NCBI GenBank assembly: GCA_001423545.1
Contig: LMOK01000003.1
Coordinates: 372,001-436,000, forward strand
DNA: 64,000 bases
Source of the DNA: Orlajensenia sp001423545
GTDB lineage: Bacteria; Actinomycetota; Actinomycetes; Actinomycetales; Microbacteriaceae
Direction of reading: 5' to 3'
Translations under genes and position numbers: made by a program
The notes under the pieces: model-generated
What the model saw: the letters and a program-made list of their open reading frames with translations, nothing else
Databases searched by the model: none
What the model was told of the DNA's origin: nothing
Shown here: one piece after another, positions 7,213 through 15,358 of the stretch
Position numbering within the stretch: position 1 is the stretch's first letter
How the letters are laid out: every line of letters begins with the position of its first letter

Positions 7213-7707
7213 ATGGCCACGACGACCACCCCCGACACGACGATCGAGGTCGACCCGACCCTGCCGACCATTCGCATCGTGCGTGAGTTCGACGCCCCGC
7301 GCGAGCGCGTGTTCCGCGCGTGGACCGACCCCGAGCTCTACGCCCGCTGGCTCGGACCCGACGACATCACCACCGAGATCGCCCAGTGGGACGCCCGCAC
7401 CGGCGGCGCCTGGCGCTGGTCGAACTCGCGCGACGGACGTGAACTCGCCGTCTTCTGGGGCTCGTTCCACGAGGTGCGGCTGAACGACCGCATCGTGCAG
7501 ACGGTCACCTTCGACGAGTACCCCGACGGTGTCTGCCTCGAGACGATCCTCTTCGAGGACCTCGGCGACGGCCGCACCCGCGTCACCGACATCTCCTTGG
7601 TGGACTCGCTCGAGGCCCGCGATGGCATGGTCGCGTCGGGCATGGAGCACGGCGTGATCGCAGGCTACGCGAAGCTCGACGCTCTGCTGGCCGGCGGCGA
7701 GGCCTGA
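7213..7707 (+). CDS. SRPBCC (AHSA1-like) domain protein
   Basis: The 164-residue product has the START-like fold signature: IVREFDAPRERVFRAWTDP at the N-terminus, RWLGPDD, and the helix near the C-terminus (GMVASGMEHGVIAGYAKLD). The family binds small hydrophobic ligands in a helix-grip pocket; the ligand is unknown. AAGGAG lies 8 bases before the ATG. Co-transcription with ArsR is expected. A strong terminator follows. Confidence 0.9.
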   Translation: MATTTTPDTTIEVDPTLPTIRIVREFDAPRERVFRAWTDPELYARWLGPDDITTEIAQWDARTGGAWRWSNSRDGRELAVFWGSFHEVRLNDRIVQTVTFDEYPDGVCLETILFEDLGDGRTRVTDISLVDSLEARDGMVASGMEHGVIAGYAKLDALLAGGEA

Positions 7708-7735
7708 GAGCGCGGGCCTCTCGATCTGCCACTCG

Positions 7736-7778
7736 AACGCCCGCGCATCCGTCTCGATCGGACGGATGCGCGGGCGTT
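7736..7778 (+). terminator. Terminator after the ArsR-SRPBCC operon
   Basis: An 18-bp perfect stem (7736-7753 with 7761-7778) around a 7-nt loop, its arms containing GCGCATCCGTC and GACGGATGCGC. No clear T-run follows, as is usual at this GC content. Confidence 0.8.
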
Positions 7779-7840
7779 CCGCGTGTCGGTGGTGCGGGCT
7801 AGCGTGAAGGCATCCCACCCAGATACAAAGGAGTAGCGCC

Positions 7841-8215
7841 ATGGATTGGAAGATCGAGCTCATCTTCGTGCCGGTGACCGATGTCGATCGGGCCAAGGAG
7901 TTCTACGTCGACAAGGTCGGCTTCACGCTCGACCACGACCAGACGCCGTTCGAGGGCCTGCGCTTCGTGCAGCTCACTCCCCCGGGCTCGGCGTGCTCGA
8001 TCGCGTTCGGCACCGGACTCGGCGTGCAGTTGGAGCCCGGCCAGCAGAACACGATCCAGGTCGTGGTTCCGGATGCCGCCGAGGCTCGCGCCCACCTCAT
8101 CGCGAACGGCGTCGAGGCCTCCGAGGTCGACCCGCAGGCCTGGGGCAACTTCGTCACCTTCGCCGACCCCGACGGCAACACCTGGACGCTGCAGGAGCTG
8201 CCGAAGCGCGACTGA
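7841..8215 (+). CDS. VOC-family (glyoxalase/bleomycin-resistance-like) protein
   Basis: The 124-residue single VOC domain shows the paired beta-alpha-beta-beta-beta layout: FVPVTDVDRAKEFYVDKVGF in the first half and FVTFADPDGNTWTLQEL at the end. Family members bind a metal and act as lyases, isomerases, dioxygenases or binding proteins; the substrate here cannot be told. AAAGGAG precedes the ATG by eight bases. It stands alone between the terminator and the convergent LacI gene. Confidence 0.9.
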   Translation: MDWKIELIFVPVTDVDRAKEFYVDKVGFTLDHDQTPFEGLRFVQLTPPGSACSIAFGTGLGVQLEPGQQNTIQVVVPDAAEARAHLIANGVEASEVDPQAWGNFVTFADPDGNTWTLQELPKRD

Positions 8216-8250
8216 GTGCGGGCCCGCGACTGAACGCTTCCGGTCGCGCG

Positions 8251-9405
8251 TCAGCGCGCGGAGCGGGGCGCCCCGGTGCGCGGCGGCGCCGTGCTCTCGC
8301 GCACGACCATCTCCGAGACCCGGCCGGCACGGTCACCGGCCTTCTGCTCGTCCACGAGCACGTCGAGCACCACGGCCATGATGTCGCGGCCGAGCCCGCT
8401 GAAGTCCTGCCGCATCGTCGAGAGCGGTGGCGCGAAGTGCGCGGCCTCGGGGATGTCGTCGAAGCCCATCACGCTCACCTCGCCCGGAACGCGCACGCCG
8501 GCATCCCGGAAGGCGTGCAGCACCCCGAGGGCCATCTGGTCGTTGCCGACGAACACGGCGGTGGGGAGCGGATGGGCCGGGTCGCGCGCATCGATCATCG
8601 CCCGCCCGGCGGCGTATCCGCTCGTCGACTGCCAGTCTCCGATGATCGCGGGGCGCTGGGGCAGTGCGTGGGCGGCGAGGGTGTCGCTCCAGGCACGCAC
8701 ACGCTCGGTCGCATCCATCGAGTCGGCGGGACCAGCCACGTGCGCGATGTCGGCGTGCCCCAGGCCGATCAAGTACTCCACGGCCTGGCGGGCGCCCTCG
8801 TACTGGTTCATGGCCACGCGGTGGAAGCCGCCGACGTCCTCGGAGGAGACGGCGATCAGCGGCACGGAGCGCTCGATGCCGCGGATGATGTCGAGCGCCT
8901 GCCGCTCGCCCGAGATGAGCACGATGGCCTCGACGTTGTGGCGCACCATCATCTGCACGGCGGCCCGCAACGAGTCGGCGTCGATCTCGCGCATGCCGGC
9001 CTGCGTCACCGTGTAGTTCGCGGCGTGGGCGGCCTCGTTGAAAGCCAGCGCGGCGTTCGACGGACCGTAGTCGGGCCGGCCGGCCTGGATCAGGCCGATG
9101 GTCTGCGAGCGGCGCGACGCGAGCGTTCGGGCCGCCGGCGATGGCACGTAGGAGAGCTCCGTCATCGCGTGCTCCACCCGCACCCGGGTCGAGGCTCGCA
9201 CGCCCGGGAGGTTGTTGAGCACTCTCGAGACGGTCTGGTGCGAGACCCCGGCGACTCGTGCGACGTCGAACATGGTCGCCGCGCGCGAGGAGAGCGACCC
9301 GGCGACGGATGCCGCACCACCGGCACCGGTACCGCCTGCACCATCGGCAGCGCCAGCACCGCCGGCTGGCGCGCCCTCAGGCTCAGCAGCATCCGTTGCG
9401 CTCAT
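8251..9405 (-). CDS. LacI-family regulator of the arabinose/mmsAB locus
   Basis: A helix-turn-helix near residues 46-65 (MFDVARVAGVSHQTVSRVLN) follows an unusual 40-residue Ala/Gly-rich leader, then a periplasmic-binding-protein-like effector domain (about 100-370). The recognition helix SHQTVSRVLN is identical to that of the LacI protein at 22437-23471, so both may read the same TGTGA-type operators. The ATG at 9405 is preceded by GGGGGAG. A terminator-like hairpin separates it from mmsB, so it may have its own promoter. A regulatory target within the ara-mms cluster is inferred from position. Confidence 0.9.
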   Translation of the reverse strand: MSATDAAEPEGAPAGGAGAADGAGGTGAGGAASVAGSLSSRAATMFDVARVAGVSHQTVSRVLNNLPGVRASTRVRVEHAMTELSYVPSPAARTLASRRSQTIGLIQAGRPDYGPSNAALAFNEAAHAANYTVTQAGMREIDADSLRAAVQMMVRHNVEAIVLISGERQALDIIRGIERSVPLIAVSSEDVGGFHRVAMNQYEGARQAVEYLIGLGHADIAHVAGPADSMDATERVRAWSDTLAAHALPQRPAIIGDWQSTSGYAAGRAMIDARDPAHPLPTAVFVGNDQMALGVLHAFRDAGVRVPGEVSVMGFDDIPEAAHFAPPLSTMRQDFSGLGRDIMAVVLDVLVDEQKAGDRAGRVSEMVVRESTAPPRTGAPRSAR

Positions 9406-9469
9406 CACGCGTCTCCCCCTCGAGATCAGAAAAGTTCATGCACCCACTGCGGGCAGCGGAGCGGCCAAC

Positions 9470-9498
9470 GGCGGCCGGACTTCCTCAGCCCGGCCGCC
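9470..9498 (-). terminator. Hairpin after the first mmsB
   Basis: GGCGGCCGG (9470-9478) pairs perfectly with CCGGCCGCC (9490-9498) across an 11-nt loop, 31 bases beyond the mmsB stop. It probably ends or attenuates the ara-chvE-mmsAB transcript before the LacI gene. Confidence 0.6.
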
Positions 9499-9528
9499 GC
9501 CGTCCCACCACCACCACAGAGGAGGGAC

Positions 9529-10773
9529 CTACTGGCCGCCGGAGCGACGCTTGTTGTAGACATCGAAGGCCACGGCGAGAAGGAGCACGAGGCCCTTCAC
9601 CGCCTGCTGCCACTCGATGCCGATACCCATGATCGACATGCCGTTGTTCAGCACACCGATGATCAGACCACCGATGATCGCGCCGCCGATGGTGCCGACA
9701 CCACCCTGCACTGCCGCGCCACCGATGAAGGCTGCGGAGATGGCCTCGAGCTCGAAGCCGTCACCGGCCTTCGGACCGGCGAGGTTGAGGCGGGCGGTGA
9801 AGATGAGACCGGCGAGGGCCGCGAGGAAGCCCATGTTGACGAACAGCCAGAAGTCGACCCGGCGGGTCTTGATGCCCGACAGCTCGGCCGCGTGGCGGTT
9901 GCCACCGATCGCGTAGATGTGACGGCCGAACACCGAGCGGTTCATGATCACGCCGTAGACCATGACGAGCACGGCCAGGATGATGAGCGTGACCGGGATG
10001 CCCTTGTACGAGGCGAGCGCGTAGGTGAAGAAGCCGATGGCGACCGAGACGAGAACCAGCTTGGTGATGAACCAGACGATCGGCTCCACCTCCTGGCCGT
10101 ACTTCTGGCGTCCGCGGCGGGTACGCAGCTGCTGCACGATGAGGGCGACGATGGCCAGCGCACCGATTCCGAGGGTGAAAATGTCGGGATCGGATTCGCC
10201 GAAGATGCCGTTCACGAAGCCGTTGCCGAGCGCGCGGTACTCCGTGGGGAACGAGCCGATGTTGGCGTTTCCGAGGACGACGAGCGCCAGTCCTCGGAAG
10301 ATGAGCATGCCGGCCAGCGTCACGATGAACGCTGGAATACCGACGTAGGCGATCCAGAAGCCCTGCCAGACACCGACGGCGGCACCGATCGCGAGCGACA
10401 GGATGACGGCCAGCCACCAGGGCATGCCCCAGGTGACGGCGAAGAGGCCGGAGCAGGCGCCGACGAACGCGGCGACGGATCCGACGGACAGGTCGATGTG
10501 ACCCGCGATGATGACCATCACCATGCCGATGGCGAGAACGAGGATGTAGCCGTTCTGCACGATCAGGTTGGAGATGTTCTGCGGGCGCAGCAGGATGCCG
10601 TCGGTCAGGAACGAGAACAGCACCACCACGATGATCAGGGCGATGAAGATGCCGTTCTTGCCGAGGTCGCTCAGGATGTGGCTGAGGCGCTCGGTGAACT
10701 TGTTGTCGATGGGGTTGACGTTGCCGCCCTCGACCCGGGTCTCGGTCTGAAGTGGAGCGTTGGGATCTGACAT
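9529..10773 (-). CDS. mmsB: Multiple-monosaccharide ABC transporter permease (first copy)
   Basis: The 414-residue inner-membrane protein belongs to the BPD-transp-2 permease family (GguB/XylH type). About ten hydrophobic segments are visible from residue 42. The family blocks MVMVIIAGHIDLSVGS (near 85) and GIPAFIVTLAGMLIFRG (near 145) are intact, as is the C-terminal GGAAVQGGVGTIGGAIIGG. It forms the channel used by the ChvE-like binding protein and the MmsA ATPase of the same operon. GAGGAG precedes the ATG. It is closely similar to the permease at 19291-20631. Confidence 0.95.
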   Translation of the reverse strand: MSDPNAPLQTETRVEGGNVNPIDNKFTERLSHILSDLGKNGIFIALIIVVVLFSFLTDGILLRPQNISNLIVQNGYILVLAIGMVMVIIAGHIDLSVGSVAAFVGACSGLFAVTWGMPWWLAVILSLAIGAAVGVWQGFWIAYVGIPAFIVTLAGMLIFRGLALVVLGNANIGSFPTEYRALGNGFVNGIFGESDPDIFTLGIGALAIVALIVQQLRTRRGRQKYGQEVEPIVWFITKLVLVSVAIGFFTYALASYKGIPVTLIILAVLVMVYGVIMNRSVFGRHIYAIGGNRHAAELSGIKTRRVDFWLFVNMGFLAALAGLIFTARLNLAGPKAGDGFELEAISAAFIGGAAVQGGVGTIGGAIIGGLIIGVLNNGMSIMGIGIEWQQAVKGLVLLLAVAFDVYNKRRSGGQ

Positions 10774-10826
10774 TGTGATGTCTCCTCTTGGAAGGTGCGT
10801 GGAGTGAAGGCCGGCCAGCGACGCCG

Positions 10827-12353
10827 CTAGCGGGGCTTCTCCATGGTCATGAGCTTGAGAACGGCTTCGGGGGTCGCCACGTCGATGGGCAGTTCCCCGG
10901 TGATGCGTCCCTCGGAGAGGGCGTAGATGCGATCGCAGATGCCGAGAAGTTCAGGCAGCTCGGAGGAGATGACGATGACGCCCTTGCCCTCGGATGCCAG
11001 CCTGTTGATGATCGTGTAGATCTCGTACTTCGCACCGACGTCGATGCCGCGGGTGGGCTCGTCCAGGATGAGGACATCCGGGTCGGAGTAGATCCACTTC
11101 GACAGCACGACCTTCTGCTGGTTGCCGCCCGAGAGCTTGCCGGTCTTCACGAGCACATTCGGCGCCTTGATGTTCATCGAGGTGCGGTACTCGTTGGCGA
11201 CCTTGAACTCCTCGTTGTCGTGCACGAGGCCGTACTTCTCGAGCTTGCCGAGCGACGCCATCGAGATGTTGCGCTTGATGTCCTCGATGAGGTTCAGGCC
11301 GTAGGTCTTGCGATCCTCTGTGGCGTACGCGATGCCGTTGTCGATCGCCTCGGACACCGTGCGGGTCTTGATCTCCTGGCCGCGCTTGAACACCTTGCCG
11401 GAGATGCGCGATCCGTAGGTCTGACCGAACAGGCTCATCGCGAACTCGGTGCGACCGGCGCCCATGAGGCCGGCGATGCCGACGATCTCGCCGGCGCTCA
11501 CGGTGATGTTCACGTTGTCGACCATCACGCGCGAGGTGTCCTGCGGGTGGTGCGCCGTCCAGTCCTCGACCCGCAGCAGCTCCTCGCCGATGTTCGGCGT
11601 GTGCTCCGGGTAGCGGTGCTCGAGGTCGCGGCCGACCATGTCCTTGATGATGCGCTCTTCGGAGACGTCGGCCTTGGCGATCGTCTCGATCGACTTGCCG
11701 TCACGGATGACCGTCACGGTGTCGGCGATCTTCTTGATCTCGTTGAGCTTGTGGCTGATGATGATCGACGTGATGCCCTGCTCCTTGAGGTGCAGGATCA
11801 GGTCGAGCAGGTGATCGGAGTCCTCGTCGTTCAGGGCCGCTGTCGGCTCGTCGAGGATGAGCAGCTTCACCCGCTTGGAGAGCGCCTTGGCGATCTCCAC
11901 GAGCTGCTGCTTGCCGACGCCGATGTTCATGATCTTCGTCGTCGGGTTGTCACGGAGGCCGACGCGGTGCAGCAGCGTCTGGGCCTCGTGGTTGGTCTTG
12001 TTCCAGTCGATGAGGCCGCCGCGGCCCTTGACCTCGTTGTTGAGGAAGATGTTCTCGGCGATCGACAGGTAGGGGCTGAGCGCCAGCTCCTGGTGGATGA
12101 TGACGATGCCCTTGGCCTCGCTGTCGGTGATGTCCTTGAACTCCACCACCTCATCCTCGAAGACGATGTCGCCTTCGTAGGTTCCGTGCCCGTAGACGCC
12201 CGAGAGCACCTTCATGAGCGTGGACTTTCCGGCGCCGTTCTCGCCGCAGATGGCGTGGACCTCACCGCGGCTGACCTCGAGGGTCACCTCCGAGAGGGCC
12301 TTCACGCCGGGGAACGTCTTCGTGATGCCGCGCATCTCGAGAATGTTCGTCAT
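10827..12353 (-). CDS. mmsA: Multiple-monosaccharide ABC transporter ATP-binding protein (first copy)
   Basis: The 508-residue protein has two fused ABC domains, as in RbsA/XylG/GguA. The first has Walker A GENGAGKST at 37-45 and DEPTAAL near 170; the second has LSGGNQQKVVLSKW and DEPTRGIDVGAK near 400-430 but, as usual in this family, a degenerate Walker A (GLMGAGRTE). The signature of the first domain is IGVGKQQ. It energises uptake of arabinose and related sugars. AGGA precedes the ATG. It lies between chvE and mmsB on the same strand. Confidence 0.96.
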   Translation of the reverse strand: MTNILEMRGITKTFPGVKALSEVTLEVSRGEVHAICGENGAGKSTLMKVLSGVYGHGTYEGDIVFEDEVVEFKDITDSEAKGIVIIHQELALSPYLSIAENIFLNNEVKGRGGLIDWNKTNHEAQTLLHRVGLRDNPTTKIMNIGVGKQQLVEIAKALSKRVKLLILDEPTAALNDEDSDHLLDLILHLKEQGITSIIISHKLNEIKKIADTVTVIRDGKSIETIAKADVSEERIIKDMVGRDLEHRYPEHTPNIGEELLRVEDWTAHHPQDTSRVMVDNVNITVSAGEIVGIAGLMGAGRTEFAMSLFGQTYGSRISGKVFKRGQEIKTRTVSEAIDNGIAYATEDRKTYGLNLIEDIKRNISMASLGKLEKYGLVHDNEEFKVANEYRTSMNIKAPNVLVKTGKLSGGNQQKVVLSKWIYSDPDVLILDEPTRGIDVGAKYEIYTIINRLASEGKGVIVISSELPELLGICDRIYALSEGRITGELPIDVATPEAVLKLMTMEKPR

Positions 12354-12499
12354 TCGTTTTCCTGCTTCCTCGCCGGGTGCTCCGGGACGGACGGGAGTGG
12401 TGATGCGACGTGGCGCGCCGGGGCCTGCTGCGAGATTACTCGCACCCAGGCCCCGACACGCTTCAGTCGATCATCGGGACGATCGGGTGATCGACGGAC

Positions 12500-13633
12500 T
12501 TAGCCGTTGATCTCCTCTTCGGTCCAGTAGCCGCTGTCGACCAGGATCTCGTTGATGTTGTCCTTGACGACGATCTGCGACTCGAGCAGGTACGACGGAA
12601 CGACCTTCTTGCCGTTGTCGTAGTCCTCGGTGTTGTTGACCTCGGGCTCCTCACCGTTCAGCAGGGCGGTCGCCATGTCCACGGCCACGACCGCGAGCTT
12701 GCGGGTGTCCTTGAAGATGGTGGCGTACTGCTCACCGGAGTTGATGGCCTTGACCGAGTCGAGCTCGGCGTCCTGGCCGGAGATGAAGGGCCACTCGGCA
12801 CCGACGGTGTAGCCGGCGTCGGTCAGAGCCGAGATGATGCCTCGCGACAGGCCGTCGTAGGGCGAGAGCACGGCGTTGACCTTCGAGCCATCGGAGTAGC
12901 TCTTGGTGAGGATGTCCTCCATGCGGCTCTGTGCGACCTCGCCGTCCCAGCGCAGCGTTGCCGCCTGCTGGAAGTCGGTCTGGCCGCTCTTGACGACGAG
13001 GGTTCCGTCATCGATCAGGGGCTGCAGGGTGTCGATCGCACCGTTCCAGAAGAACGTGGCGTTGTTGTCGTCGGGCGAACCGGCGAACAGCTCGATGTTG
13101 AACGGTCCCGCGGGTGCGTCAGCGACGGGAGCGCCCTCGAGGTCCACGAGGCCGAGGCCGCTGAGGATCGAGTTGGCCTGCTGCACGCCGACCTTGTAGT
13201 TGTCGAACGAGGCGTAGTAGTCCACGTTCTCGCTGTCGCGGATGAGGCGGTCGTAGGCGATGATCGGGATGTCCGCGTCAGCGGCATCCTGCAGCACCTG
13301 CGTCAGCGTGGTTCCGTCGATCGAGGCGATGATCAGGGCTTCTGCACCCTTGGTGATCATGTTCTCGATCTGCGAGACCTGCGTGGGGATGTCGTCCTCC
13401 GCGTACTGCAGGTCGACCTTGAAGCCCTCGGCCTCGAGCTGCTCCTTGACGGCGTCGCCATCCTGGATCCAGCGCTCGGAGCTCTTGGTGGGCATCGCGA
13501 CGCCGATGAGGCCGCCGTCTCCCTGGGCACCCTCGGTGGCTCCGCCGCCGGCGCCGCCGCCGGAGCAGGCTGCGAGGGCGAGCATCGAGCCCGCTGCCAG
13601 TGTGGCGAGAAGGACCTTCTTGGTGGTCTTCAC
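12500..13633 (-). CDS. chvE: Sugar-binding lipoprotein, ChvE-like (first copy)
   Basis: This 377-residue Peripla-BP-4 protein begins with a lipoprotein signal ending LALAACSGG, so the mature protein is anchored through Cys near residue 23. It follows the ChvE family pattern: IGVAMPTKSSERW at the start of the domain, MITKGAEALIIASIDG, IIAYDRLI, and ELFAGSPDDNNA. It presents monosaccharides to MmsB. The GTG at 13633 is chosen because AAAGGA lies 7 bases upstream; longer in-frame starts give an unlikely basic leader. It follows araA after a gap with a perfect hairpin, usual for raising binding-protein levels. Confidence 0.95.
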   Translation of the reverse strand: MKTTKKVLLATLAAGSMLALAACSGGGAGGGATEGAQGDGGLIGVAMPTKSSERWIQDGDAVKEQLEAEGFKVDLQYAEDDIPTQVSQIENMITKGAEALIIASIDGTTLTQVLQDAADADIPIIAYDRLIRDSENVDYYASFDNYKVGVQQANSILSGLGLVDLEGAPVADAPAGPFNIELFAGSPDDNNATFFWNGAIDTLQPLIDDGTLVVKSGQTDFQQAATLRWDGEVAQSRMEDILTKSYSDGSKVNAVLSPYDGLSRGIISALTDAGYTVGAEWPFISGQDAELDSVKAINSGEQYATIFKDTRKLAVVAVDMATALLNGEEPEVNNTEDYDNGKKVVPSYLLESQIVVKDNINEILVDSGYWTEEEING

Positions 13634-13680
13634 TGTGTTTCCTTTCACTGATGGACACCGTTGTTCACTTGGTGAGGTGC

Positions 13681-13712
13681 GGATCCGGTGTCGTCCATGA
13701 ATCACCGGATCC
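13681..13712 (-). terminator. Intercistronic hairpin between araA and chvE
   Basis: GGATCCGGTG and CACCGGATCC form a perfect 10-bp stem around a 12-nt loop in the 154-bp gap. It may be a partial terminator after araA or a stability element at the 5' side of the chvE message. Confidence 0.6.
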
Positions 13713-13787
13713 CGTGGGCCGCTCGGCCGGGTGACCGTGCGGCGGGTGTGTTGAGTTGTGTGGTGCTGTTGGTGCTGGGTGTTGCGA

Positions 13788-15302
13788 TTACAGGCCTTGC
13801 GCCAGGCGGTAGTACGCCTGGTTCCAGCGCACCTCCCGCGCGAAGTCGCGCTGGGTGGTGGTCTCATCGATCACGAGAAGCTCGGTGCGAGCGATCTCGG
13901 CGAAATCTCGGAACACGTCGACGCTCACGGCGGTCGACATGACGGTGTGGTGCGCGGCGCCGGCGGTGAGCCAGCAGGCGGCACTCGTGGCGAAGTCGGG
14001 GGCCGGCTTCCAGACGGCGCGGCCGACGGGCAGCTTCGGCAGCTCGGGAGCCGACACGTTCTCGACCACGTTCGCCGTGAGGCGGAAGCGGTCGCGCATG
14101 TCGGACAGCGCGACGACGACGGCGGGACCGGGGTCGGCCGTGAAGACCAGTCGCACGGGGTCGTCCTTGCCGCCGATGCCGAGCGGGTGGATCTCCAGCG
14201 TGGGCTTCGACGTCGTGAGCGACGGCGAGACCTCGAGCATGTGGGCGCCGAGGATGCGCTCGTTGCCGGGAACGAGGTCGTAGGTGTAGTCCTCCATGAG
14301 GCTCGCGCCTCCCGGGAGGCCCGAGCCCATCACGTTCGCGACGCGCACCAGGATGGCGGTTTTCCAGTCGCCCTCGGCACCGAAGCCGTAGCCCTCGGCC
14401 ATCAGGCGCTGCACGGCGAGGCCGGGCAGCTGCTTGAGCGCGCCCAGGTCCTCGAAGCTCGTGGTGAAGGCGCCGAAGCCGCCCTCCTCGAGGAACGACC
14501 GCAGCCCGATCTCGATCGCGGCGCCGTCGCGCAGGCTCTGGTGGCGGTCGCCGTCGGCACGCAGCTCGGGAACGACGTCGTAGAGCTCCTCGTACTCGGC
14601 CACGAGGGCGTCGATGTCGAACTCGGATGCAGCGGCCACGGCATCCGCCAGCTCGTTGACTCCCCAGGTGTTGACTTGAACACCGAAGCGCAGCTCGGCC
14701 TCCGTCTTGTCACCCTCGGTCACCGCGACGTAGCGCATGTTGTCGCCGAAGCGGGCGAGCTTGAGGGTTCGGGATGCCGCCCAGCCGGCCGCCGCACGCT
14801 GCCAGGTCTCGACCTGCTGCTGCACGGCCGGGTTCGACACGTGGCCGACGACGGTCTTGCGGGCGATGCCGAGGCGGGTCTGGATGTAGCCGAACTCGCG
14901 GTCGCCATGGGCGGCCTGGTTGAGGTTCATGAAGTCGAAGTCGATCTCGCCCCACGGCAGCTCGACGTTGGCCTGCGTGTGCAGGTGCAGCAGCGGCTTC
15001 TGCAGCGCGTCGAGGCCGGCGATCCACATCTTGGCCGGGCTGAACGTGTGCATCCAGGCGATGACGCCGATCACGTTGTCGGCGGCGTTCACCTGGAGGG
15101 CGGTGCGACGGATGGCATCGGAGTCGGTGAGAACCGGCTTCCACACGACCTTCACCGGAACGCCGCCACCGAGCTCGTCGGAGATGGCGCGCGACTGCTC
15201 GGCCACCTGACGCAGGGTCTCCTCGCCGTAGAGGCCCTGGCTTCCGGTGAGGAACCAGACCTCGTAGTGCTCGAGCGAGGTGGTGAGGGCGGTGCGGGTC
15301 AT
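13788..15302 (-). CDS. araA: L-arabinose isomerase
   Basis: The 504-residue protein is full length for AraA, which converts L-arabinose to L-ribulose. N-terminal VWFLTGSQGLYG and PVKVVWKPVL are typical. The metal-site region is intact: a Glu in TTSFEDLGALKQLPG, a Glu in GFGAEGDWKTA, a His in GAHMLEVSPSL and the late His pair in GAAHHTV. It sits downstream of araB in the order araD-araB-araA, 56 bp from it. GGAGA precedes the ATG. Confidence 0.97.
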   Translation of the reverse strand: MTRTALTTSLEHYEVWFLTGSQGLYGEETLRQVAEQSRAISDELGGGVPVKVVWKPVLTDSDAIRRTALQVNAADNVIGVIAWMHTFSPAKMWIAGLDALQKPLLHLHTQANVELPWGEIDFDFMNLNQAAHGDREFGYIQTRLGIARKTVVGHVSNPAVQQQVETWQRAAAGWAASRTLKLARFGDNMRYVAVTEGDKTEAELRFGVQVNTWGVNELADAVAAASEFDIDALVAEYEELYDVVPELRADGDRHQSLRDGAAIEIGLRSFLEEGGFGAFTTSFEDLGALKQLPGLAVQRLMAEGYGFGAEGDWKTAILVRVANVMGSGLPGGASLMEDYTYDLVPGNERILGAHMLEVSPSLTTSKPTLEIHPLGIGGKDDPVRLVFTADPGPAVVVALSDMRDRFRLTANVVENVSAPELPKLPVGRAVWKPAPDFATSAACWLTAGAAHHTVMSTAVSVDVFRDFAEIARTELLVIDETTTQRDFAREVRWNQAYYRLAQGL

Positions 15303-15358
15303 GTGCTGGTCTCCAGGTGCTGGGGTCGGTGTCGGTTGTCTGTGCGCGGGTCGCTCGG

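Noticed and set aside
7846..10770. Plus-strand frame of 974 codons across the VOC, lacI and mmsB genes
   Set aside because: It runs antisense to well-supported genes and out of frame with VOC; composition is that of a shadow.
12383..12499. Possible terminator between chvE and mmsA
   Set aside because: Only short imperfect GC-rich pairing is visible, without a convincing loop or T-run, so I did not list it.
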